Origin: Actinomadura sp. WMMA1423
Lineage (GTDB): Bacteria; Actinomycetota; Actinomycetes; Streptosporangiales; Streptosporangiaceae
Direction of reading: 5' to 3'
Length of the DNA: 64,000 nucleotides
Assembly (NCBI RefSeq): GCF_006547145.1
Contig: NZ_CP041244.1
Location: 4,340,001-4,404,000 of the forward strand
Both the position numbers and the translations under genes were made by a program. The notes under the pieces are model-generated. The model was given only the letters and a program-made list of their open reading frames with translations. It ran no database searches and was not told the origin of the DNA. The number at the start of each line of letters is the position of its first letter. Position 1 is the first letter of the stretch. Below are positions 8,545 to 16,641 of the stretch, one piece after another.

Positions 8545-9767
8545 GGCGCCTCCGTCCGGTCGTCGCCGGCGCCGGCCGGGAACCAGTGCCGGTAGTGCTC
8601 CTCGGCCACCGTGCGGTGGCCGTAGCGCTCGTCCAGGACCCGGCGGGCCTCCGGCAGGTCGAGACCGTCCGGGAACCGCTCGCGCAGCCGGCGGTACCCG
8701 GCCACGATCGTCTCGGGGTCGTCGTCCACATCGATCATCTCGCCCGCGGCCTCCTCCACCCCGGCGAGGGTGACCTGCGGACCGCCGCACCGCGTCACCA
8801 GCACCGGCAGGCCCGCGGCCAGCGCCTCGATGATCGCCACCCCGAAGGTCTCCCCGCGGGACGGGTGGACGAGCACGTCGTGCTCCCGCATCCGCCGCAG
8901 GGCCTCGTCCGGCGGGAGGGCGCCGGTCAGCGTCACGGCGTCTTCGACCCCGAGCTCGACCGCACGGGTCGCCAGCTCCTTCGCGAGCACCCCGTCCCCC
9001 ACCATCGTCAGCGTCAGCTCACGGTCCTCGGCGTGGCACTTGGCGAACGCCTCCAGCAGCTGCCTGACCCCCTTGTGCTCGATAAGCCCGCCCACGTAGA
9101 GCCAGCGGCGCAGCTCGGTCACCGGCCGGGACCGGGGCTCGTCGAAGAAGATCGGGTTCGAGATCATCTCGATCTTGTGGCTGAGGGCCGGGAAGGCCTC
9201 GGCGAGCTGCTCCCGGAGGGTCTGCGAGACCACGAAGAAGCCGGTGCAGCGCTCCAGCACCTCTCCGTACATCTCCCGGGAGTCGGGCTCCGCGAGGACC
9301 TGCGCGAGGAACGACGCGTGCTCGGTGACGAACACGCGCGCGTCCGGCCTGGCGTTCTCCACCGCGGTCCAGCCGCCTCGGAGCCCCACGTGCGCGTGCA
9401 CGACCGGCGCCGGGATCGGCTCCCCGCCCAGCGCCTCCCGGAGCCAGGAGGCGTGGCCCAGGGCGAGCTCCGCGAAGGACTTCCGGCCGCTCAACGCGGG
9501 AACGCGCAGCAGCCGGGCGCCCGCGACCGTCGGCTCGGGGCGCGCCGCGAGCGGCAGCAGCCTCCGGTGCGCGGCGGCCACGGCGTCCGCGTCCGCCGCC
9601 TCCGGATCCACTATCCAGGAGTAGGTGTGGTAGACGGTGACCTCGCCGCAGCCCGGTGCCGTCGCCCTGACCATGCCCTCCACGAACGCGCCCCTGGCCT
9701 TGTGCTCCGGGGTCGGGTACCAGGGCGTGACGACGGCCACGTCCCGGTCGTGGGCTCTGTTCGTCAT
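8541..9767 (-). CDS. GT4 family glycosyltransferase
   Basis: This 408-residue protein is a standard GT-B family 4 enzyme. It has VAVVTPWYPTPEHKARGAFVEG at the N-terminus, the acceptor-side HAHVGLRGG, the linker LRRWLYVGGLIEHKG, and the donor-side HPSRGETFGVAIIEALAAGLPV with both conserved glutamates, followed by VTRCGGPQ. Length and motifs are as usual for the family. It sits in the minus-strand wall polymer operon between the 516-residue glycosyltransferase and the coupled short protein. Donor and acceptor are not predictable. Confidence 0.9.
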   Translation of the reverse strand: MTNRAHDRDVAVVTPWYPTPEHKARGAFVEGMVRATAPGCGEVTVYHTYSWIVDPEAADADAVAAAHRRLLPLAARPEPTVAGARLLRVPALSGRKSFAELALGHASWLREALGGEPIPAPVVHAHVGLRGGWTAVENARPDARVFVTEHASFLAQVLAEPDSREMYGEVLERCTGFFVVSQTLREQLAEAFPALSHKIEMISNPIFFDEPRSRPVTELRRWLYVGGLIEHKGVRQLLEAFAKCHAEDRELTLTMVGDGVLAKELATRAVELGVEDAVTLTGALPPDEALRRMREHDVLVHPSRGETFGVAIIEALAAGLPVLVTRCGGPQVTLAGVEEAAGEMIDVDDDPETIVAGYRRLRERFPDGLDLPEARRVLDERYGHRTVAEEHYRHWFPAGAGDDRTEAP

Positions 9768-9774
9768 CGGCCGG

Positions 9775-11325
9775 TCACCCGTGCAGGGACGGCTTCGCGG
9801 CGGACGGCAGCAGCTCGGAGTACACGCCGTCCAGGATCTCCGCCTGCGCCGGCCACGTCCACGTGCGGAGCAGGTCGGGGCGCTCGTCGTAGACGTCGCG
9901 GTACCGCTTCAGATCCTGCATCACCGCCGTCACGGCGCGCACGAAGTCGTCCTCGTCCTCGGCCCGGAACACCTCGCCGTGCCCGGTCTCGTTGACGACG
10001 TCGCTCATCGCCTTGACGTCGCTGACGACGATCGGCAGCCGGGCGTGCGCGTACTCGAAGAACTTCGTGGCCAGCGCGATCTCGTGGTTCGGCAGGTGGT
10101 GGAGCGGGTGGATGCCGAAGTCGGCCGCCGCCAGGAACGGGACGACCTGGTCGAACGGCACGAACGGGAGCAGGGTGACCCGGTCCCGGACGCCGAGCTC
10201 GGTGGCGCGGGCCATCAGGGCCCTCACGTAGTCGGTCCGCGCCGAGGGGACGATCAGGGCGATGTGCAGCTTGGGCAGCCGCGGCAGCGTGTCGATGATG
10301 ATGTCCAGGCCGCGCTGCACCGTGGCGCCGCCGCTGTAGACCGCGAGGGGGGTCTCGGCGTCGATGCCGCACATCTCCCGCATGTCGGGCACGGGCTGGT
10401 CGGCGCTCACGTCCATGTCGGTGACCGGGGCGTTGAGCACCACGGCGGGCTTGCGCTTCAGCCCGTGCTCCTCGACGAGCCATTCCGCGAGGGGCTCCGA
10501 GACGGTCACCACGGCGTCCGCCATCTGGATGTACTCGCGCTCCATCGCGCACATGGCGGGATGCCAGCGCGGCGGGTTGTTCCAGCGGACGCCCGGCAGG
10601 AACTCGTGGGCGTCGTACACGAACTTCACCTTCCGGCCCTTGGCGCGTGCCCGCAGCGTCGCGCGCGCGCCGACGGAGAGCATCCGGAAGTCGTTGCCGT
10701 GGATGATGTCCGGTTCGAGCTGGTCGATGACCTTCCCGTAGGCGGCCTCCCAGTCCCACATGCCGCGGTCGAGGACTCGCCACGCCCGGTCGCCGAGGAG
10801 CTTCAGCCAGACCGCGACCATGAACTTCTCCAGCGGCGACTGCTGGTCGTTGCGGGCGGCGGTCAGCGACTCCGTCTGACGTACGCGCACCCCGACCCAG
10901 CGGTACTGGATCTTCGCCGCGACCCGCCGCGCCAGGAGCCAGCCCTTGCGCACCGGCCGGTTCGCCCCGGGCTCCAGCCGGCTGGCGGCGAGCTCGGCCC
11001 GCCGGGACTGGACGAGCCTGCGCCGGTACGCCGCGATGTCCGGGTGCCCGTAGGCGAGCGGCCTGCGGACCATGGAGCGCAGCGGGCGGTACTTCGGCTT
11101 CTTCAGCACCTCTTCGAGCGTGACGAGCATCACGTTGGCCTCGCCCAGCGTCCAGCGCTTCTTCTTCTGGCCCCGGTGGAAGCCGATGAGGTGCACCTCC
11201 CAGCCCGCGGCCGCGGCGGACATGGCCGCCTTCTGCACCCGGGAGTCCCTCTGGACACCGTTGTCGACGAGCATGACGACCCGGCCGCGCGAACCCTCGC
11301 GACCGACCTCGTTGTCTGTCTGCAT
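9775..11325 (-). CDS. Glycosyltransferase (GT-B, family 4-like), large
   Basis: The 516-residue product starts after a GGAGAAGG site at ATG 11325; the frame is open further upstream but that part lies before this site. It has an N-terminal Rossmann segment (RVVMLVDNGVQRDSRVQKAA), a long basic insert at about residues 60-170, then PDIIHGNDFRML, YDAHEFLPG, and the C-terminal donor domain (LAVYSGGATVQRGLDI, KFFEYAHARLPIVVSD). FEYAHARLP stands at the place of the EAMAxGxP loop. It is separated from the sugar dehydrogenase gene by 77 bases, the largest gap in the operon. Role in polymer assembly is inferred from position. Confidence 0.85.
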   Translation of the reverse strand: MQTDNEVGREGSRGRVVMLVDNGVQRDSRVQKAAMSAAAAGWEVHLIGFHRGQKKKRWTLGEANVMLVTLEEVLKKPKYRPLRSMVRRPLAYGHPDIAAYRRRLVQSRRAELAASRLEPGANRPVRKGWLLARRVAAKIQYRWVGVRVRQTESLTAARNDQQSPLEKFMVAVWLKLLGDRAWRVLDRGMWDWEAAYGKVIDQLEPDIIHGNDFRMLSVGARATLRARAKGRKVKFVYDAHEFLPGVRWNNPPRWHPAMCAMEREYIQMADAVVTVSEPLAEWLVEEHGLKRKPAVVLNAPVTDMDVSADQPVPDMREMCGIDAETPLAVYSGGATVQRGLDIIIDTLPRLPKLHIALIVPSARTDYVRALMARATELGVRDRVTLLPFVPFDQVVPFLAAADFGIHPLHHLPNHEIALATKFFEYAHARLPIVVSDVKAMSDVVNETGHGEVFRAEDEDDFVRAVTAVMQDLKRYRDVYDERPDLLRTWTWPAQAEILDGVYSELLPSAAKPSLHG

Positions 11326-11402
11326 ATCCTTCTCCGTTCGGTCGGGCGGGGCATCGGGGCGCCCGGCGGGATCGCCGCTCCGGGCGGCCGGCGTCGGGGC
11401 GC

Positions 11403-12713
11403 TCACCGGGTCGTTCGGGCCCGCGCGTCCGGGGCGCCCATGACGGTGCGGGCGACGCTCGTCCAGCGGGACGGGTCGGTGACGCGGCGGCCGTCCACCA
11501 GGGCCTTCACGCCGGGCAGGTCGGACGAGCCGAGTTCGCGGTACTCGGCGTGGTCGGCCTGGACGATCGCGGCGGTGACCGGCTCGCCGCGGTGGGGAGG
11601 CAGGCCGAGGGCCTCCAGTTCCGCTTCGGTGTACATCGGGTCGGACACGTACGGGACGGCCCCGCGGGCCTTCAGCGCCTCCACCGTGGGGAAGACCCCG
11701 GAGAACGCGGTCTCCTTGACGCCGCCCCGGTACGCCGCGCCCAGCACGAGGACGCCGGCGCCGGTCAGGTCGCCGTAGGCGTCGGCGAGCAGGCCGACGG
11801 CGTACTCGGGCATGCCCGTGTTGGCCTCGCGGGCGGCGCGGACGACGGTCGCGTCCGGGTCGTTCCACAGGTACATGCGGGGATAGACCGGGATGCAGTG
11901 GCCGCCGACGGCGATGCCCGGCTGGTGGATGTGGCTGTACGGCTGGGTGTTGCAGGCCTCGATGACCTTCGTGACGTCCACGCCCACCGTGTCGGCGTAG
12001 CGGGCGAACTGGTTGGCGAGCCCGATGTTGACGTCCCGGTAGGTCGTCTCGGCGAGCTTGGCGAGCTCCGCGGCCTCCGCCGAGCCGAGGTCCCAGACGC
12101 CGTTCGGGCGGTCGAGGTCCGGCCGCTCGTCGAAGTCGAGGACCCGCTCGTAGAACTCGACGCCGTGCCGCGCGGACGCCTCGTCGATGCCGCCGACGAG
12201 CTTGGGGTAGCGGCGCAGGTCGGCGAACACCCGTCCGGTCAGCACGCGCTCCGGGCTGAACACCAGGTGGAAGTCGGCGCCCGCGGTCAGGCCCGAGCCC
12301 TCCGCCAGCATCGGGGCCCAGCGGTCGCGGGTGGTGCCGACGGGCAGCGTCGTCTCGTAGCTGACGAGCGTGCCGGGGCGCAGGCCCTGCGCGATGGAGC
12401 GCGTCGCGGCGTCCATCCAGCCGAAGTCCGGGGTGCCCGCCTCGTCCACGAACAGGGGGACGACCACGACGACCGCCTCCGACTCGGCGACCGCCGCCGC
12501 CGTCTCGGTCGTCGCCGTGAGCAGCCCGGCCCGCACCGCCTCGCCGAGGTGGACGTCGAGCTCGGCCTCGCCGGGGAACGGCTCGCGCCCCGCGTTGACC
12601 TCGGCCACGACGCGCTCGTTCACGTCGGCGCCGATCACGCGGTGCCCCTTGCGGGCGAACTGCACCGCGAGCGGAAGACCGATCTTGCCGAGCGCGACCA
12701 CGCAGATCCGCAT
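11403..12713 (-). CDS. Nucleotide-sugar 6-dehydrogenase (UDP-GlcNAc/ManNAc dehydrogenase type, WbpA/WecC-like)
   Basis: The 436-residue protein has the NAD-binding VALGKIGLPLAVQFA at its N-terminus, ETTLPVGTTRD, FSPERVL and KLVGGI in the middle, and the catalytic cysteine in GGHCIPVYP. The C-terminal domain has VLVLGAAYRGGVKE. These enzymes oxidise C6 of a UDP-sugar to the uronate with two NAD turnovers. With the dehydrogenase, aminotransferase, acetyltransferase and epimerase genes nearby, UDP-GlcNAc to UDP-GlcNAcA is the most economical reaction; UDP-ManNAc to UDP-ManNAcA is the alternative. Its ATG lies 4 bases after the stop of the preceding glycosyltransferase gene. Confidence 0.88.
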   Translation of the reverse strand: MRICVVALGKIGLPLAVQFARKGHRVIGADVNERVVAEVNAGREPFPGEAELDVHLGEAVRAGLLTATTETAAAVAESEAVVVVVPLFVDEAGTPDFGWMDAATRSIAQGLRPGTLVSYETTLPVGTTRDRWAPMLAEGSGLTAGADFHLVFSPERVLTGRVFADLRRYPKLVGGIDEASARHGVEFYERVLDFDERPDLDRPNGVWDLGSAEAAELAKLAETTYRDVNIGLANQFARYADTVGVDVTKVIEACNTQPYSHIHQPGIAVGGHCIPVYPRMYLWNDPDATVVRAAREANTGMPEYAVGLLADAYGDLTGAGVLVLGAAYRGGVKETAFSGVFPTVEALKARGAVPYVSDPMYTEAELEALGLPPHRGEPVTAAIVQADHAEYRELGSSDLPGVKALVDGRRVTDPSRWTSVARTVMGAPDARARTTR

Positions 12714-12716
12714 GTG

Positions 12717-14357
12717 CTACTTACCTCCAAGGGACGTCACGCGCCGGACCCGCTGGGCGACGGCCTGGGCCGGACGTACCGGACGTGTCTCGATCATCGT
12801 GCCGTGCCGGTCGTCGCCGGCCACCGACAGCCGGAAGGGCCTGGCCCGGTGCCAGAAGAGCTCGCCGCGCGGGGCGGGCACCATGGACGTCCCCGCCGGC
12901 ACGGCGACGTCGTGCGTCTCCCCCGCCGCCCGGACGACGAGCCGCAGCGCGTGCCTGGGCTTGCCGGACGCCGCCGTGAGCGCGACCGGGATCCGGGCGG
13001 TCACGTGCAGTCCGTCCTCGCGCGCCTCGCGGGTGGTCTGGGAGTCGTCCAGGTCCAGGGTCCTGCCGCCGCCGCGGGGGGCGAGCGCGAGCCGGACGGT
13101 CGCGGGGTCGCCGGCCTCGGGGCCGGTGAGCGGGGTCCGGACGGTGATCTCCACCGTGTCGCGGTCGCGCCGCACGGCGACCGTGCGCGCCTCCTGGGCC
13201 AGCCGCTTGCGCATCCCCTTGGTGATCTCGAACAGGTCGTCCGGGAGCGCGAGGCGGGGGTCCTCGAAGCCCTGGTAGGCGAGGTAGGCCCGGCCGTCCT
13301 TGAGCGCGATCAGGTAGGGGTGCTCCGCGATCCCCGCCCGGATCGCCTCGCACAGCAGGTCGACCTCGCCGCGCTGCGCCAGCCGGAGCCGGACGCGGCG
13401 GACGATGGGCAGCGTGTAGAGGACCTCGTCGGTCACGTACCGGTCGACGAGCGCGCCGACGCGGGCGCAGACGTCCTCCCGCGCGGCGCGGTCGAGTTCG
13501 AGGAGCCCCTCCCGCGCCGGCATCGTCAGCTCCCAGCGGGTGTGCCGCCTGAGGATCGCGTCGCGCTTCGGGCCGGGCTCGATCAGGTCGGCGACGACGC
13601 CGAAGAGGCTCTCCGCGCATTCGAGGCGCGTGTAGACGTCGACGGCGCCCTGCGTGATGTTGCCGCCGTCCTCGCGCAGCACCGCGTAGTAGCAGGTGTA
13701 GTCGGCGAGGACGGAGATGCGGCGGGCGCGCACGCACGCCTCGAGGGTGAACGGCTGGTCGCTGCCGATCCGCATGTGCTCGCGGAACCGCAGCTTGTGC
13801 CGCTCCACCAGCTCTCGGCGGAACAGCTTGCAGTTCGACAGCACCCAGGGCAGCACCGAGTCGTACAGGTCGATCTCGGGGCGGTTCTCGGCGAACAGCT
13901 CCGGCCGCCGGACGGCCCGCCCGTTGACGCCCTCCATCTTCCCGACGAGGACGTCCGACCCCCACTCGTCGGCCGCGGCGACCATGCGCTCCAGCGCCTC
14001 GGGGCCCAGGTGGTCGTCGGCGCCGACGAAGTAGACGTAGCGGCCGGTGGCGACGTCCAGCGCGCGGTTGCTGGGGGCCGCCGGGCCGCCCGAGTTCGGC
14101 TGGCGCAGCACGGTGACCACGTCGGGGTGCTCCGCCGCGAACCGGTCGAGCTCGGCCCCGCTGCCGTCGGTGGAGCCGTCGTCGACCGCGACGACCTCCA
14201 TGCGGTCGCGGCCGATGCTCTGCCCGACCAGGGAGTCCAGGCATTCGGTCAGGTAGGGCATGGTGTTGTAGACCGCCACCACCACGGTGACGTCGGGCAC
14301 CCCGGCGGAGGAGGCGCCGCCGCCCCCCGCTCCGGCACCGCTCGGCTCAGACGGCAC
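12717..14357 (-). CDS. Family 2 glycosyltransferase, TarP/TarS-like
   Basis: The 546-residue protein has a GT-A domain with VTVVVAVYNTMPYL, VDDGSTDGSG, QPNSGGPAAPSN and VGADDHLG, followed by about 250 residues of helical and beta-rich sequence. The QPNSGG motif and overall plan match the protein at 2302-4299, so the locus has two transferases of this type, probably decorating the same main chain with different sugars. The GTG start at 14357 has GGGGAGG 7-8 bases upstream and overlaps the preceding gene by 11 bases. The N-terminal 20 residues are Gly/Ser/Ala-rich and probably disordered. The exact linkage made is unknown. Confidence 0.85.
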   Translation of the reverse strand: MPSEPSGAGAGGGGASSAGVPDVTVVVAVYNTMPYLTECLDSLVGQSIGRDRMEVVAVDDGSTDGSGAELDRFAAEHPDVVTVLRQPNSGGPAAPSNRALDVATGRYVYFVGADDHLGPEALERMVAAADEWGSDVLVGKMEGVNGRAVRRPELFAENRPEIDLYDSVLPWVLSNCKLFRRELVERHKLRFREHMRIGSDQPFTLEACVRARRISVLADYTCYYAVLREDGGNITQGAVDVYTRLECAESLFGVVADLIEPGPKRDAILRRHTRWELTMPAREGLLELDRAAREDVCARVGALVDRYVTDEVLYTLPIVRRVRLRLAQRGEVDLLCEAIRAGIAEHPYLIALKDGRAYLAYQGFEDPRLALPDDLFEITKGMRKRLAQEARTVAVRRDRDTVEITVRTPLTGPEAGDPATVRLALAPRGGGRTLDLDDSQTTREAREDGLHVTARIPVALTAASGKPRHALRLVVRAAGETHDVAVPAGTSMVPAPRGELFWHRARPFRLSVAGDDRHGTMIETRPVRPAQAVAQRVRRVTSLGGK

Positions 14358-15378
14358 CCAGCACCTCCCCGGGCTGGAGCGTGACCGTCTCGCCGAGACG
14401 CGCCGACTTCAGGACGGCGGCCGACACCTCGACCGTCCGCAGGCCCTGCCGCAGCGTGACGACGTCGCCCGGGGCCGACCCGCCCGCGCCCGCGGCGAAC
14501 GCGTCGCGGAAGCGCTCGTGCTCGACCAGCAGCGGCTCGCGTTTCGGGATCGAGTACCGGATCATGTCGCCTTCGGAAACGCCGCGGAACGACCGAAGCG
14601 CCTCCCACTCGGTGCGCATCTCGCCGTTGGCGTAGAACGTCAGGTCGGCCGTGAGCGTGTCGGCGACGAAGCAGCCGCGCTCGCCGGTCACGACGGTGGT
14701 GCGCTCCTTGAGCGGGCTCAGCCAGTTCACCAGGTGGTTGACCATGGAGCCGTCGGCGAGGCGCCCGACCGCGGCGACCATGTCCTCGTGCGGGCGGCCG
14801 CTGCGCGCCACGGTGTGCGCGGAGATGGAGACGTAGTCCTGGCCGGTCACCCAGCCGGTGAGGTCGATGTCGTGGGTGGCGAGGTCCTTGACGACGCCGA
14901 CGTCGGCGATCCGGTGCGGGAACGGCCCCTGGCGACGTGTGACGACCTGGAACACCTCGCCCAGCTCGCCCGCCTCCAGCCGGGCGCGCATGCTCTGCAG
15001 CGCCGGGTTGTAGCGCTCGATGTGGCCGACGGCCGCGACGAGCCCGCGCGACTCGAACGCCGTCACCAGCCGTTCGGCCGCCTCCACCGAGTCGGCGAGC
15101 GGCTTCTCGATCAGCGCCCCGACGCCGGCCTCGGCGAGCGCGAGCCCGACCTCCTCGTGCAGCGCGGTCGGGCAGGCCACCACCGCGTAGTCGATGCCGA
15201 CGGTGAGCAGCTCCTGGAGGGACCCCATCAGCGGCACCCCGTGCGGGGCGCCCTCGGGCCGTCCGGCCGGGTCGACGATCCCGACGAGGTCGACGCCGTC
15301 CAGGCCGGACAGGACCCGCGCGTGGTTGCGCCCCATGACGCCGAGCCCGACCAGGCCCGCGCGCAGCGGCGCGCTCAC
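14347..15378 (-). CDS. Gfo/Idh/MocA sugar dehydrogenase, WlbA/WbpB-like
   Basis: The 343-residue product has the NAD-binding VGLGVMGRNHARVL, the EKPLADS motif with the conserved Lys, and THDIDLTGW with the paired His/Asp of this family. WbpB and WlbA oxidise C3 of UDP-GlcNAcA to a ketone, the substrate of the next enzyme. The GTG start overlaps the stop of the aminotransferase gene (GTGA), consistent with the two working in sequence. Other sugar substrates are known for Gfo/Idh/MocA proteins; the assignment rests on the company of the WbpE-, WbpD- and WbpI-like genes. Confidence 0.85.
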   Translation of the reverse strand: MSAPLRAGLVGLGVMGRNHARVLSGLDGVDLVGIVDPAGRPEGAPHGVPLMGSLQELLTVGIDYAVVACPTALHEEVGLALAEAGVGALIEKPLADSVEAAERLVTAFESRGLVAAVGHIERYNPALQSMRARLEAGELGEVFQVVTRRQGPFPHRIADVGVVKDLATHDIDLTGWVTGQDYVSISAHTVARSGRPHEDMVAAVGRLADGSMVNHLVNWLSPLKERTTVVTGERGCFVADTLTADLTFYANGEMRTEWEALRSFRGVSEGDMIRYSIPKREPLLVEHERFRDAFAAGAGGSAPGDVVTLRQGLRTVEVSAAVLKSARLGETVTLQPGEVLGAV

Positions 15379-16484
15379 GACGCGGCTCCGGCGGCGTTGA
15401 CGGCGTCGGCCACGCGCGCCAGCTCGTCGTCGGCGAGGGACGGGTGCACCGGCAGCGACAGCACCTCGGCCGCGGCGCGCTCGGTCTCGGGCAGGTCCCA
15501 GCGCGGGTCGGGGGCGCCGTCCTTCCGGAACGGCCTGAGCCGGTGGACGGGCGTCGGGTAGTAGACCGCGCTGCCGACCTTGCGCTCCTCCAGGCGCTGC
15601 TGGAAGGCGTCGCGGTCGCCGGGGACGCGGACCGTGTACTGGTGGTAGACGTGCCGCACGCCGGCCGCGACCGACGGGGTCGCGGCGCCGGTGATCTTGG
15701 CGTCCAGGAACCGGGCGTTGGCGATGCGCCGCTCGGTCCAGGCGGGCAGCCGCCCCAGCTGCACGCGCCCGATGGCCGCCGCGACGTCGGTGAGCCGCAC
15801 GTTGGCGCCGACGATCTCGTTGGCGTACCGCTGCTCCATGCCCTGGTTGCGCAGCAGCCGCAGCGTCCGGGCGGTCTCGGCGTCGGCGGTGGTGATCATG
15901 CCGCCCTCCAGGGCGTGCATGTTCTTGGTCGGGTAGAAGCTGAAGCAGCCGATCGTGCCCATGGCGCCCGCCGGGACGCCGTTCTGGGCGGCCCCGTGCG
16001 CCTGGCAGGCGTCCTCGACGACGGCGAGTCCGTGCCGCTCCGCGAGCGCGCCGACGCGGTCCATCGCCGCGGGGTGCCCGTACAGGTGCACCGGCATGAT
16101 CGCGGCGGTGCGGGGGCCGACCGCGGCGGCGACGGCGTCCGGGTCGACGCAGAACGAGCCGGGCTCGATGTCGACGAAGACCGGCTCGGCGCCGACGAGG
16201 CGCACGACGTTGGCGGTGGCCGCGAACGTGAACGAGGGGACGATCACCTCGTCGCCGGGGCCGACGCCGAGGGCCATCAGGCTGAGGTGGAGGGCGGACG
16301 TCCCGGAGTTGACCGCTACGCAGTGGCGCCCCGCGACGAGTTCGGAGAACTCCTCCTCGAAGGCGGCGACCTCGGGACCCTGCACTACGCGCCCACTGCG
16401 GAGCACGCGCACCGCAGCCTCGATCTCCGCCTCCCCGATCACGGGACTCGCCGCGGGGACGGGCCTTTCCGATTCCACGGGCAT
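15375..16484 (-). CDS. DegT/DnrJ/EryC1/StrS sugar aminotransferase, WbpE/WlbC-like
   Basis: The 369-residue PLP enzyme shows NSGTSALHLSLMALG, FVDIEP, VEDACQAHGA and the lysine that binds PLP in SFYPTKNMHALEGG, followed by a C-terminal HxYHQYTVRVP region, as in known sugar aminotransferases. It would transfer an amino group from glutamate to the 3-keto sugar made by the adjacent dehydrogenase. ATG 16484 was chosen because AAGGAG lies 8 bases upstream; the frame is open to 16601 but without a better site. It is the first gene of the minus-strand polymer operon, so the promoter should lie in 16485-16640. Confidence 0.87.
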   Translation of the reverse strand: MPVESERPVPAASPVIGEAEIEAAVRVLRSGRVVQGPEVAAFEEEFSELVAGRHCVAVNSGTSALHLSLMALGVGPGDEVIVPSFTFAATANVVRLVGAEPVFVDIEPGSFCVDPDAVAAAVGPRTAAIMPVHLYGHPAAMDRVGALAERHGLAVVEDACQAHGAAQNGVPAGAMGTIGCFSFYPTKNMHALEGGMITTADAETARTLRLLRNQGMEQRYANEIVGANVRLTDVAAAIGRVQLGRLPAWTERRIANARFLDAKITGAATPSVAAGVRHVYHQYTVRVPGDRDAFQQRLEERKVGSAVYYPTPVHRLRPFRKDGAPDPRWDLPETERAAAEVLSLPVHPSLADDELARVADAVNAAGAAS

Positions 16485-16641
16485 GCACGGGCTCCTTATG
16501 GCAGGACGGTGAGCAGCGGCTTCCTCGCGGGGGACAGATCGCGTCCGGACAAGAGGCGCATTCTTAGCGGAAGCCTCGTCTGACGGACGGATTCTAGCCA
16601 AGTCAGACCGTGGCGAGGACGTCCATCGATCTTTCCCTCAC

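Noticed and set aside
9637..14384. Very long plus-strand open frames opposite the glycosyltransferase and dehydrogenase genes
   Set aside because: Their translations are Arg/Gly/Val/Asp mixtures with no domain, and the minus strand encodes recognisable enzymes throughout.
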